64,000 nt of DNA, taken from assembly GCF_000001735.4 (NCBI RefSeq), contig NC_003074.8:15507261-15571260 (forward strand), written 5' to 3'. Positions within the stretch are counted from its first letter, which is position 1. Each line of letters opens with the position of its first letter. The notes under the pieces are model-generated. The model was not told the origin of the DNA and searched no databases. It saw nothing but the letters and a program-made list of their open reading frames with translations. Origin of the DNA: Arabidopsis thaliana. Taxonomy: Eukaryota > Streptophyta > Magnoliopsida > Brassicales > Brassicaceae. This document shows positions 22,951-33,903 of the stretch, in pieces. Both the position numbers and the translations under genes were made by a program.

Positions 22951-24794
22951 CGATCGAGTGGTATCGATGAATGTCTTTGTAATTGGCTAAAGATGGACAA
23001 AGAAAAGTTGAGATCAGACCTGGGCTTTGGCAAAAAAAAAATTTGGATCACCTTTTAAAACATTGGGCCTTCGACACTTTAATGGGCCAACACCAAAAAA
23101 GTCCACCAGTTGTAACCCTAGGGTCCCTTTGGGTGAAAGCGGAGGGTCATGAAGGCGGGGGTATTGTACGGCGATTACAAGAGATTTTGCGGTGGAGCAT
23201 TCATCTCTGGTGAAAATAGGATCGACGGTTGGAGGTTTTGTTCGGGACATAAGGCAGAGGAAGAGAACCATAGGAACTTGGTTGTTCCGGTAACTGAAAT
23301 CGTGTACCAATGAAATAGCTCGTTGTGTCTCGTAGCTTGGGGAGAGATTTCTAATCGGGTAGACGAGATCTTAGAATGATACTTTGATGGTTCCAACAGA
23401 GATGACTTCCACAAAGGTGTTGCATATTGAGGGTAAAAGATAGAGATCATCGGACACCATTCTTTTCCTAAATTGATACTTGAAGTTTTCACTAGAAGTT
23501 AGCGGATTAAAAGGACTTGAGACAATTTCAAAAGGGAAAAAAAATAACTAACAAAGAAAGAGAAGCACAACTACAAAGGAGACAAAGAGAAAAATGAGCA
23601 AAGGAAATGGAGGGCTTCCGACGCCAATGAGCAAAAGCTCCACTGATGTCGGAAACATGATAGAAAAGAAGTCCTCGATATTAGTTTTGGGATTATTTTT
23701 TATCCTGCTTTTATAATTCCACGTTTTAGTAAAATGACTACTTTTTGAATTATGTTTGAAAAAGTAACTATTTTCAACTTATTAGTTTAAATTAAATGAC
23801 GAGATTCTAACCAATTCTATAAGAACAACTTATATGATAAAATATGTGTATATGTTTATATATATGAAATAGTCTAACCAATTTTTAATACAAAGTAAAT
23901 ATATAAATTAGTAATTATTACTATATGTTTAGAGCACGTAAGCGAATACGTATGCATGCATATATATGAAGAATCATTGCACGTAGATGTGAATGTGTGA
24001 GTTTAACAAGTGATGATAATGATATTGGTGTGGAAATCAAACTACGCTCGTCCCTCTTTCTATTATTTATTTCTTAGTGCTTTTTCAATTTAGCAATCCA
24101 TTTTTTTATTAAAATTAAATAATCTTTTACTTTTTTCTTTTACGAAAACAGATTCAAATCTGACATCTATCTAAATAGAACCGAACCAAATATTTATAAA
24201 AGTTGAACTGGTAATAAATTAACTTTTTTACCTAAATTATCTGAATCAAAAAATTCGAACCAAATCTAATCCGAAATCAAATACCCATGCCTAATCCCTC
24301 CTATTATACGGAACTTATAAATAGTAAATTAAAATACATCATAAATCGTCATACTAAATTATCAAAATCGTATCGGTTACTGTGGTATTATATTATTCTA
24401 TTTATTTTTTATTTTTCTTAAAACATTTTAATTTATTAGAAATTATGTCTATAAAATAGAAAACTTAAAAATGAAATAGTGGATAATCATATAAAATTAT
24501 TTTATTTTATTTTTTTTGTCTACAACGATACTATTTTTTCCTACTAAAAGTTGCCTTTCATTCATTCATGCCACTGTGATATTATAAAAAGTGTATCAGT
24601 GGACTAACCACTTACAAAGCTTTGAGGCAAACATAACAACAAGTTGATACTTAGAAGTAAAACTAAAACATTAAACAAGAAACATGAAACAGAACAAAGT
24701 TAAGGATATGTCAGAACCAAAAAACATATCCAACTACTTGAAGCTGCGAACCTAGATTCCCTGCAGTCTTCAACAAAAAATGGCAGAAGTCTTG
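22951..24794. other. Intergenic, mostly AT-rich, no gene seen
   Basis: 22951-23660 is of mixed composition with short overlapping ORFs; it could be more of the LINE or a relic of unknown origin, but I cannot support a call. 23660-24794 is very AT-rich with no coding sequence. Confidence 0.5.
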
Positions 24795-25896
24795 TTAGAG
24801 TGTACATCTCTTCTTGGGAAGTTTCAGAATCTCTCCCATTCTTGAAGCACTGTTTTGACGAGTCTGAAGTCTAGGATCCTCTGCTTCTCGTCTTACTTCT
24901 TGTCTTTTTGAGGATTGACCTACTTCAAAGACTGTTATTACCATGATTAGGAAGGTCTGCTCTTGTTGGAGTGGTACTAGAACCCGATGACCATTGTTGT
25001 CTTGCAGTACTAGATTCTCCAACATGTAAAGTATGAGTATCTCTAACTGATGCATAGTATGGATACGCAGCTCTCAATTCTTCAGGATTCAGCTGTGGTT
25101 GAGCAATTCGAGGAGGCGGTGTCACAGGAGCAGGAAACGAAGTCTCCGTCATCTGCGATTGAGAGTTCAGGCTTGACCTATGAACACTGTCTCTGAAGGC
25201 AGCTCTTTCTCTGGCTATGCTGTGAGGACGTGGTCTATAGGGACAATAAGCTCTGTTGTGCGTAAACCTGAAGCAGCTGCTACAGATTCTTCTGAGGCGT
25301 TCGTATTGAAATCTGATGGTTACCACTTCTCCCGAATTAAAGATGATTCGTTGGAAGAATCTGAGCCTGTCTGTGATGCCAAAACGCACTCTTACTCGGA
25401 TATAAGTAATTTGAGTAGATGTCGCGTCATGGTGGTCCAGCATGATGACTTCTCCTAAGTCTCGAGCTATATCTAGAGCCGTCTCTTCACACACATAGGG
25501 AAGGGGAATTCCTCTAATCTGCACCCAAAGATCAATAGAAGTAACAAAGTTAAGAGCAGGAGCCGGTTCCCATCTTTGAGTAGCCACGAACCAGTTGTTG
25601 AATAGCCATGGTTCTCTTCTTTGTTCTGACTGCAAGTCAATTTCATTTTGGAAGAGAAATTGAACATAAGTTGCATCAAGAATTCTTCCATGGACATGCA
25701 CCGTCAGTCCCCAGCACCGAGGTAAGGCTGCAATCACCGCGTTTAAGTTTTGGACTCTTGGGTTGAGAGGTCTTGCAATTATACTCAGTCGATTGAACTC
25801 TTCAACATACACATAAGCTTCATGGGGAATGAAGAGGGCTGGATCCTCAGGACCTAGATTCAGATCTTGAATTTCATCCCACAATTCGTCTGCCGT
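24795..25896 (-). pseudogene. LINE ORF1 (DUF4283 plus zinc knuckle), start codon lost
   Basis: Reverse-strand ORF1 of a LINE: residues from ADELWDEIQDLNLGPED through a DUF4283 RNA-binding-like domain, then CSSCFRFTHNRAYC, a C-X2-C-X4-H-X4-C knuckle. The codon at 25896-25894 is ACG exactly where the conserved start MADELW would place ATG, and there is no other ATG upstream in frame, so the start looks mutated. The main frame stops at 24925; a plausible C-terminus continues in another frame to 24795, implying a frameshift near 24940. No ORF2 follows. Confidence 0.75.
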
Positions 25897-25960
25897 GGAG
25901 GTAAGATTGTAAAAGAGAAAAAGTACAAGGAAGACAGAGAACTAAAGAAGAAAAGGACTA

Positions 25961-25982
25961 ACACACATATATATATATATAT
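25961..25982. repeat. AC/AT microsatellite
   Basis: ACACACAT followed by about seven AT units, between two LINE copies. The surrounding 25897-26268 is A/T-rich LINE 3' and 5' untranslated DNA. Confidence 0.7.
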
Positions 25983-26268
25983 AGACTCTAACCTTAATGA
26001 AAAAAAATTAGGAAAATAAATAAAAGAAAATATTAAAAAAACTAAACCCGACGAAAATATGTGTTAGTCCTAAACTTACTAAACCTTTGACTGAAGAAAA
26101 CAATCATTAGAAAAGGACAAAAACTAATCCACCTCCACACCTAACACTCTATTTGATTAACAACTCATGAGTTAACTGAGCAACGAAATCCCACAGTTGA
26201 CACCTCCGACTGACTTGATAATCTGGATTAAACCACCTGTAACCAAAACAAACTTCGATTGATGACTG

Positions 26269-29200
26269 TCACATTCTTCCTGGCTGAGTCATTTCTGAAG
26301 CAAAGAGATCTCCTAGCCAATAGGGAAAACCCCGTGAAACATAAGACTGCCATCTGTGCCCAGTAATAACACTCTTAGCAATCTCATAAGCTCCTGTATT
26401 ACACAATTTTGGTTCCAAAGCCATAAACCAGCCACTTTTCTTTTGCGATAACTTCAAAAGCTGAGTTGTATGGCCTAATAATGCTGGCCATTCCTCTAGT
26501 TTGTAGAGAGCTTTAATAATATCATGTGTTGAGGCTCCAAAGGTGACTCTGTCAAAATGATGTTGTGCTATGCTTGTAAGAGCCCATTCCCAACTTCTAA
26601 TCTTTGCATCCAACATAGAATGAACATGAGAATAAGATCTCCTACTATGAAGTAACATCTTTCCCATAGCATCTCTCACTACCCAAGAGGCACCAGAAAC
26701 TTGAAAACGATTAGACCAGGCCACTCCTATATTGCATTTAAGCTCATTCTATGGAGGAGGACTCCATTTCAACTTTGACTTTGAGTTCTTGATACAAACA
26801 CCTTGTTGAGCTGAACACCATTGATTACAATCCACATAAGCTTTGTCTACAATGCTTTGAGTCACAAAATTAACTCCCTCAAATAGAATCTTATTTCTAT
26901 GTTTCCATAAGACCCAGATTATCCAAGGACTAGCATAACTCACATTACTAGAACTACTCAACTTCTGACAATAGTTCAAAACATGATCCATATTAGTAAA
27001 GATTGAAGACCCAAAACCTTTTTCAGGGGATTGCAGAAGAGACATCGCCCAAACTTGTCTTGCCAATGGACATTGGAACAAAATGTGGTTAATTGTTTCA
27101 TTCTCCTCATTACACATTAAGCATCCATCCACTGCCTTGATACCACGAGTTCTTAGTCTGTCTTCCACTGCCACAGCTCCTTTTAGGACTTTCCACAAGA
27201 AAACCTTAATTTTAGGCACAGTATGGAGACTCCATATACTGCAAAAAAGAGGGTTTAATGAAGGGTTCGCTGCAGCTTCTTGAAAAATCTCTGGATGAGC
27301 TTGTCGACTAATCACATCATATCCTGATTTAACCGTGTAAATGCCATTATTATTGCCAGACCAGCAATAAGAATCATTTTGATTTACCATCGGTCTTTGT
27401 TTCAGCATAATCAGAATATCCGACCATGGAAATAACTGACTCATAAGATTCAGATTCCAGTTTCCTGAAATGGGGTCAATGAGGTGACTCACTTTCATGC
27501 TAATATCCATCAAAGAGTGAATGCTCGAAGGTCTTCTATTTTGACCATCAAAAAGCCACTTATCAACCCAAACACTGGTTTGTTTGCCATTGCCAATAAT
27601 CTTTTTCAATCCCTTCTGCAATAAATCACGACCATACAAAATACTCTGCCAAGCATACGAAGGACGTGTTCCTTTAGAGGCATTAAGGAAATCAGTATTG
27701 AGGAAATACCTGCTTTTAAAGATCTTGGACATAAGACTATCTTCATTCTTAAAGATTCTCCATGCTTGTTTGGCCAATAAAGCTTGATTAAAGCACTAAA
27801 GGTCTTTAAAACCAAAACCTCCTAGAGACTTGGGCAATATTAATTTTTGAGCCCCAATCCAATGAATCTTCTTCGTATTTTGCATTGTATTCCACCAAAA
27901 GTCAATCATAGCACCAGTTAACTTTGTGCATAGAGATTTAGGTAGCTTAAAGCAGGTCATTGCATACACAGGGAGAGCCATCGCAATAGACTTCAACAGA
28001 ACCTCTTTACCACCCTGGGATAAAGTTTTAGCGTACCAACCAGTGAGTCTGTCTTGTAATTTTTCCTTTAAGAACTCAAATAAAACCTTCTTCGAACCCC
28101 TTAAGCATTCCGGTAGCCCCAAATACTTCCCATAACCACCTTCCAATTGGATTCCTGATCTGTTTTTAATCCATTCTTTTGTATCATCGTCAATTTTGGC
28201 TCCAAAGGTGATAGCTGACTTTTCCAAGTTAATCACTTGTCCTGAGATATGTCCATACTCTCATAAACAATGCATAAGCTCTTCACATTCATTCTTTGTA
28301 GCTTTACAAATTATCAAAGTATCTTCAGCAAACAATAAATGATTGATTGAAGTACCCGCCTCATTAAACCGAATTCTTGTCACTTTCCCATCTCTTTCTG
28401 CTTGATTTAGAATATGCACCAAAGCTTCCGTACACAAAACAAAAAGAAAAGGGGATAAAGGATCCCCTTGTCTTATACCTCTTTCAGGAAACAGTTTACC
28501 AAAAGCTTGACCATTTATCAAAACAGAATAAGAGACTGAAGTCACACAATATTCCTTGTAAAAAAGGTCATTCAACCCTATCAGATGCCTTGGACATGTC
28601 TGTTTTGAAAGCTAAAAACTCTTTGGAAATCTTATCATTAGTTCTCAAATTATGAACTATCTCATGAGCAATGAGTATGTTGTCAGAAGCTAACCTCTCA
28701 GCGACAAAGGCAGATTGGGTTGGGGAGACTAACTCTGGTAAATGCTTCTTCAGACGAGCAGATAGTATTTTTGACACTATCTTGTATAAAACCGAACACA
28801 AGCTGATCGGTCTAATGTTTGCCATTCTTCTTGGGGTTGAAATTTTTGGAATCAAACATAAATGGGTGTGATTCCATTGATCCGGCATGATTCCCGTTTG
28901 AAAGAAACCCAAGATGTCCTCAATTATTTGCTTCTTTACTAAAGACCAATGAGACTGAAAGAATAGAGCAGTGAAACCATCAGGACCTGGTGCACTCTCT
29001 GCATTTATAGAGAAAACCGCATTGTAAATCTCCTCCTCTGAGACATCTTTAGTAAGGTCATTATTCATTGCGAAAGTGACTCTTGATTGGAATCCATTTA
29101 AGATTGATTGCATATTAGCAGGATAGGACGAAGTAAAGAGATCTTTGAAAAAACTTAAAGCAATGTTGCCTTTCTCTCTAGCTACAGTATGTTCATTCCC

Positions 29201-30333
29201 TTCTTCATCAACTAAAAAACTTAGTGAGTTCTTAACTCTATTAGCCTTGACAGAAGCTTGGAAAAATTTAGAATTCTTATCCCCTCCATCTAGCCATTTG
29301 TCTCTACTCTTTAACCTCCAGAAAGATTTCTCTTCATAAAAGGCAGCACTTAAAAGATCTTGTAACACTGAGACTTTAGGCCAAGAAGGAAACTGAACAC
29401 TTTTTTCCTCATCCAACTCTTTCCTCAAACACTTTATTCTGTTCTGTGCATTGAAATTATTCCCCTTTTTCCATTTACCAATAGCTTTCCTGCATTCAAC
29501 TAATCCCAGCATAGACGATGAGACTTCTGAAGAAACAATCTCATTCACAGAAGTACGAATAGCTTCTGCACATTTAGGATCATCCGCAAATCTTTTATCA
29601 AAACGAAACTGACCCCGGAAGACTTCCTGATCATTCACAAACTTTACAAAAACAGGCCTATGATCTGAACCCATTTTTTCAAGAAACCATTGATGTGAAT
29701 TTGGAAACACAGAAAACCAAGCCGAATTTCCAAAGCCTCTATCTAATTTACACTGAATCCATTGATCATTACGAGTTCCTCCCCAAGTGTAACTGTTCCC
29801 TGAACTTCCTAATTCATGCATATCACACCAGCTAAGCATATCTTTGAATGGTTGAAAAGAAGAAGACAGTCTAGAAGGGCCTCCTAACTTATCTTGATTA
29901 GATGTGATATCATTAAAATCACCTATCATACACCAAGCTGATTTCCTGAATTCACCAATAGAGCATAACTTGTCCAAAAGCAGATATCTGAGACTTGCCA
30001 TTGGATTCCCATACACACAAGAAACAAACCAGCTTTGAGATCCCTTAGTCACTTTTAAATCCAAAAGATTCTTGTCTTCATACAAAAACTCAATTTCTAA
30101 GTTATTTTTCCAAAAAAGAGCGAGATCTCCACTTTTTCCTTCTGGTTCTATTGTATGAAAATAATCATACCCAAGCCAAGTAAAGATTTTCATAACAAAA
30201 GGATCAGAATTCATGGTCTCCATGAGGAAAAAAATATCAGGAAAATGATCTTTCTTCATTTCCTTTAAGTATCGAATTGTCCAAGGATTCCTCAGTCCTT
30301 GGCAATTCCAGCTAAGGACGCCTTATTGATACT
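26269..30333 (-). pseudogene. LINE ORF2: endonuclease, reverse transcriptase, zf-RVT, RNase H
   Basis: Domain order: endonuclease from VLSWNCQGLRNP (about 30330) with IGDFNDI and GSDHRPV; reverse transcriptase with [30 protein letters not shown] and [10 protein letters not shown]; zf-RVT (CLMCNEENETINHILFQCP, about 27100); RNase H (26724-26269). The catalytic FADD is changed to FAED. In-frame stops occur at 28568 (TGA after DRVE), 28261 (TGA), 27796 (TAG) and 26749 (TAG). About 20 residues between DRVE and [13 protein letters not shown] are missing and the frame changes there. Except at that deletion, the pieces stay in one frame, so decay is mainly by point nonsense changes. Confidence 0.88.
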
Positions 30334-30428
30334 GCGACAGTTCACAAGGAACAACCGTAGAGTCCACACCCTTATTATCTTGAGAATTCCCAGAACCAAC
30401 AACTTGATTTCTTCTTTTAGCCTCTGTA

Positions 30429-31388
30429 TCACCTTGGAAGTTTTAAGTCTTCTCGACTGAGTGACTTCTTTCTCAATGTGTAAACTTTCCTTTTTATCGG
30501 GTTTTTCTGCCTAATACTTAGCCCTGACGAACTTGCTTCCTCTAAAGTAGTCTGAGAATCAGATGATAATTCCATGTCCAAAAATCCAGACAGAGCTTCA
30601 GATTCTTGGATCTTCTTGAGGTTAGCTTTGAAAGGAAAAGGACCTCTCTGTATCTCCTGAGATAACTCAGTCAAAGGAACAGGAAAGGCTGGATAAGTAG
30701 AATTATCCTGAGCATCCTTCTCTTTCTGAAAGTTAATCAAATCCATATTTTCAGTACTTTCAAAGGGAGCCATAGAGGGAGACTGAAGAGATAGAGTCTT
30801 GGGTCTAGACTCTGAACCTAATTCTCCTTTCTTTAAACTTGCATCTCTAATAATCTTCTCAAAATTAGATTTATTTCTTTGCTGAGAAAACGGACAATCA
30901 CCTTTCTCATGAGTCAGACGTTGGCAAAGAAAACACCTCTTCCTGATTCTTTCATAATCAAAAGTAACCGAGACAACCTCACCGGTAGGAATCAGAACCT
31001 CTTTACAATTGCGCAAAGGATTTCGAACATCAAACAGCACCTGAACTCTGACATAATCCTGAGCTTGAGACTTTTCTGAGTCTAATTCCACTTTTAAAAC
31101 CTTACCAACACAAGACGCAATCTCCTTAATCGTATCAGATGTGTAATAGTTGACAGGAATATTACGCAATCGAATCCAAACAGGAAGAAACATTAGATAG
31201 TCCTCTTTTGGTTTCTCCACCCATCGATCCATTATCACACACCATTCATCCCGAGTCCAAACTCCAGTTTTTAAAATTTCAAGTAAATCATCCTCTGATT
31301 TAAAAAGAAATTGAAATCTTTCTTGTGAAAGAGCTCTAATTATTATTATTACACCTCGAACCCTTGAGTAAAGTCTCAAAATTCTCAT
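30429..31388 (-). pseudogene. LINE ORF1 (DUF4283 plus zinc knuckle), 5' truncated
   Basis: Encodes the DUF4283-type domain (ERFQFLFKSEDDLLEILKTG, PVWIRLRNIP) and a knuckle CFLCQRLTHEKGDC, then a Ser/Glu-rich tail. The first 15 residues (MRILRLYSRVRG...) do not look like the family N-terminus, and the ATG at 31388 probably lies in flanking DNA, so ORF1 is likely 5'-truncated. Confidence 0.75.
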
Positions 31389-31404
31389 AAAATTATTATT
31401 ATTT

Positions 31405-31555
31405 TCTCTAAAATTAAATACTCATACCAAATTTCTCAATAAATAGAACTCAACCTTGGCGTGTGTTCTCCACACTTCACTGATATTCTCCACTTTCATT
31501 TTCAGTCTTTCTCATTTAACAAAACAAAGCAAAACCAAACTATTTAAGTTTAACC
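31405..31555 (+). promoter_or_regulatory. VTL3 promoter and leader
   Basis: About 150 bp that align with the DNA upstream of VTL4 (57905-58071), including AAATACTCATAC, a TATA-like ATAAATAG at 31439-31446, and GGCGTGTGTTCTCCACACTT starting at 31459. The core GTGTG (31461-31465), TTCTC, CACAC (31471-31475) is a 5-bp inverted repeat with a 5-base loop. It sits 15-30 bp after the TATA-like box, so it is at or just after the likely transcription start. Upstream DNA is LINE. Confidence 0.6.
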
Positions 31556-32158
31556 ATGGAATCTCACAACACCTTGAACCTAGACATGGAGAAAGATCAA
31601 GAAAAGGCTTTTGACTACTCCAAACGAGCTCAATGGCTAAGAGCCGCTGTGCTTGGTGCCAACGACGGTCTTGTCTCGACGGCTTCACTTATGATGGGTG
31701 TTGGTGCGGTCAAGCAAAACGTCAAGATCATGATCTTAACTGGTTTTGCCGGTTTAGTGGCCGGAGCTTGTAGCATGGCGATTGGAGAGTTTGTCTCTGT
31801 TTACTCTCAATATGACATAGAGGTAGCTCAGATGAAGAGAGAGACCGGAGGAGAGATTGAGAAAGAGAAGCTTCCAAGTCCAACACAAGCGGCTGCAGCA
31901 TCTGCGTTAGCGTTTTCTCTTGGGGCGATGGTGCCGTTATTGGCGGCAGCGTTTGTGAAAGAGTATAAAGTGAGGATTGGTGCAATAGTGGCAGCGGTTA
32001 CGTTGGCGTTGGTGATGTTTGGATGGTTAGGGGCGGTTTTGGGGAAAGCACCAGTGGTTAAGTCGTCGCTTAGGGTTTTGGTTGGAGGATGGTTAGCTAT
32101 GGCCATTACGTATGGTTTTACAAAACTCATTGGGTCACATAGTCATATGTATGTGTGA
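31556..32158 (+). CDS. VTL3: Vacuolar iron transporter-like protein 3 (nodulin-21/VIT family)
   Basis: Single-exon gene, ATG at 31556, 200 residues. Member of the CCC1/VIT family of Fe/Mn transporters; plant VTLs move iron into the vacuole when expressed in yeast. The first membrane segment has the family signature LGANDGLVSTASLMMG (about residues 33-50). Further membrane segments lie at about 57-80, 109-134, 140-164 and 170-192, five in total. The loop after the second segment (QMKRETGGEIEKEKLPS) is short compared with VIT1, which has a long cytosolic metal-binding helical domain there. It is the tandem paralogue of VTL4 at 58072, with almost the same sequence. Matches AT3G43630 from memory. 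Family members are known to be repressed by iron deficiency; the sequence alone does not show this. Confidence 0.93.
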   Translation: MESHNTLNLDMEKDQEKAFDYSKRAQWLRAAVLGANDGLVSTASLMMGVGAVKQNVKIMILTGFAGLVAGACSMAIGEFVSVYSQYDIEVAQMKRETGGEIEKEKLPSPTQAAAASALAFSLGAMVPLLAAAFVKEYKVRIGAIVAAVTLALVMFGWLGAVLGKAPVVKSSLRVLVGGWLAMAITYGFTKLIGSHSHMYV

Positions 32159-33252
32159 GTTTTACTGACCAAACTCACTCTTCTTCATGTTTCGATGTTT
32201 CATGCTTCAAGTCTATAAACTGAAGAAAAATATTGTCTAGTACGAATTCCATATAAAATTTACAAATATAATTTACTGAATTCTCATGAATACATTTTAT
32301 ATATTTTAAATTTATTTCAACAAAAAACATATTATTATTTCAAACTTTTATGAGACTGTATGTTTATTTTAACTCATCAACTTTATCGCAAGAAGTTAAA
32401 CCTACCTACTATGCTTTTAGTTTCTACACTACTCAACCTCTAATTAATTTTAACATTACTTAATCAATGGGACTTTGAATTGAGCACAACTAGTCAAATC
32501 AATTTTGGGTAAAATACAACTTTTTCTTGTGCGCACTACAAAGTTCTTCATGTGTTATTTTTGTACATTAATAATGGTGTAACAACACCTATAAATTTGT
32601 ATACTCCAATTTTTTAAAAAAATTTCAATGTTATGAGTCTTTGTTAAATCAAGTAATGAATTAATTGAAGGAATGTCGAGAAGCTAGTGACCGTTCCAGA
32701 TTTGAAATTAAACACATAGATGTTCAGAAAAATCAAAATTAAAACAAGCACATTAACTAGACATTATTTATAACCAGGTTAGGAAAATAGCAGATCGTTT
32801 GTGTCCTAAGAAAACATGGTAAGATATGATAAGAAAACAAGTATTCTAAGAAATTAATTTAATATGATAAGAAAATAAGTATTCTAAAAAAATAATATGA
32901 TAAGAAAACATGTATTCTAAGAAACAAATTTAATTAGTCTAATTGTCTAAAATATCATTTCTAGATTTTTGTAACTCTTAAGTTCACTTAACTACTTGAC
33001 TCATTTTCTCAGGTGACTCACTGCAATGAATCACTAACACGTGGAGACTGCAAGAAACTCATACATGTGCCATAGACCTATAGGTATGTTTTGCGTAAGG
33101 TATATATGTTCTTCAAGTGAATACATTGCTACAGAAAGTTATGATACTTTTTCTCCATAGGCTTAATCATTTGGTCTTTTTGAAACATACTCATATTCAG
33201 GATTCATCTAATAAGAAACCAATCAGCAAAAAGTACATCAACCAAAAAGTTG
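32159..33252. other. VTL3 downstream region
   Basis: AT-rich intergenic DNA. 32159-32220 matches the VTL4 3' flank, and about 32510-32700 matches 59620-59790 downstream of VTL4, so it belongs to the duplicated block. No gene is seen. Ends at the CACTA transposon. Confidence 0.6.
32824..32933. repeat. Tandem repeat, three diverged copies
   Basis: Three units beginning ATATGATAAGAAAA at 32824, 32862 and 32895, each carrying GTATTCTAA. Period 38 then 33 bp. Confidence 0.8.
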
Positions 33253-33255
33253 TAA
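33253..33255. repeat. Target duplication TAA, left side of outer CACTA
   Basis: TAA immediately before TACTACAAG; the same TAA follows the right end at 55486-55488. Three-bp duplications are the rule for CACTA elements. Confidence 0.75.
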
Positions 33256-33271
33256 TACTACAAGAAAACAT

Positions 33272-33841
33272 TGAAGAAACAGAGTGTCTGAAGTTCTACA
33301 GGCGTGTATGAAACAACGCAGAGCAGAACAGAGGAACAGAGGAAGCGGAAAAGTAGCAGTTGCTTTTGCGAGCGTGGCATGTTGATTGGAGTGAAGGAAA
33401 GGCGTATCACTTTAGACAAAGGAGACGAATGCGTCAGACATAGGACGTGTGCCTAGTGTCAAGATAATGATGAGGAGCTACACTTGAACCTGCTGGATAA
33501 AGTGGAGCATCCTGTCTTTTCCGAGAAACTACATAAGAGAAGTTTTGGTCTCTTATTAGGGTTAGCCACTTTACTTGAGAAAAGTGGAAGAGAAGAAAAG
33601 TTAAGTAGAACTTGTTCTTGTGGGTTTCATTGGTGAGTGAACAAAGAGAGCACATGGCTGTTGCTGTGTTTGTGAGCTGGGTAGTTTTTAGGTTCTGACA
33701 GTAGCAAATCAGGTTGTTGATGTTGCATAATACTGTCCAAACTTATCTGTGATTGATCAGTTTGAAAGTTGTTCTAATAAAGTGTGTTTATTGGAGTTGT
33801 GTTCTTTATCTTGTCAAAGTACTTAGGGTTCTTTTACTTCA
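33272..33841 (+). repeat. 5' LTR of Sirevirus-type element
   Basis: 570 bp, starts TGAAGAAACAG, ends TTTTACTTCA. Compared with the 3' LTR I count 11 substitutions and one 7-bp indel (GAAAGTT, near 33765), about 98 percent identity. Confidence 0.9.
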
Positions 33842-33843
33842 AT

Positions 33844-33855
33844 TGGTATCAGAGC
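33844..33855 (+). other. Primer-binding site of Sirevirus-type element
   Basis: TTGGTATCAGAGC pattern (TGGTATCAGAGC core) directly after the 5' LTR; complementary to initiator tRNA-Met 3' end, as usual in plant Copia elements. Confidence 0.85.
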
Positions 33856-33903
33856 GGGTAACCAATCTGAGATTAGTATATCTGAACAGGTTAGATCCTA
33901 GTT

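Larger units (their letters stand above)
26269..31388 (-). mobile_element. LINE with both ORFs, multiply broken
   Basis: Almost full-length reverse-strand LINE: ORF1 31388-30429, then ORF2 from about 30333 to 26269, about 5.1 kb. Its 5' end lies near 31345-31388, only about 170 bp before the VTL3 start codon, so it lands in the VTL3 promoter. I could not find a poly(A) tract or target duplication. The mutations listed for the two ORFs make it non-functional. Confidence 0.85.

Noticed and set aside
23014-23492. Possible LINE ORF1 tail or gene near 23000-23500
   Set aside because: Short overlapping frames on both strands with no recognisable motif; not supported enough to list.
31439-31480. 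Classical iron-responsive element in the VTL leader
   Set aside because: The hairpin has a 5-base UUCUC or UUCAC loop and no bulged C or CAGUGN loop, so it is not the animal-type element.
31728-32130. Reverse-strand ORFs inside VTL3, and the similar one inside VTL4 (58347-58718)
   Set aside because: Mirror frames of a conserved membrane-protein gene; their conservation in both copies only reflects the forward coding sequence.
33117-33655. Short ORFs over the CACTA tip and 5' LTR
   Set aside because: They cross the transposon junction or lie in the LTR, and recur in the 3' LTR, so they are not genes.
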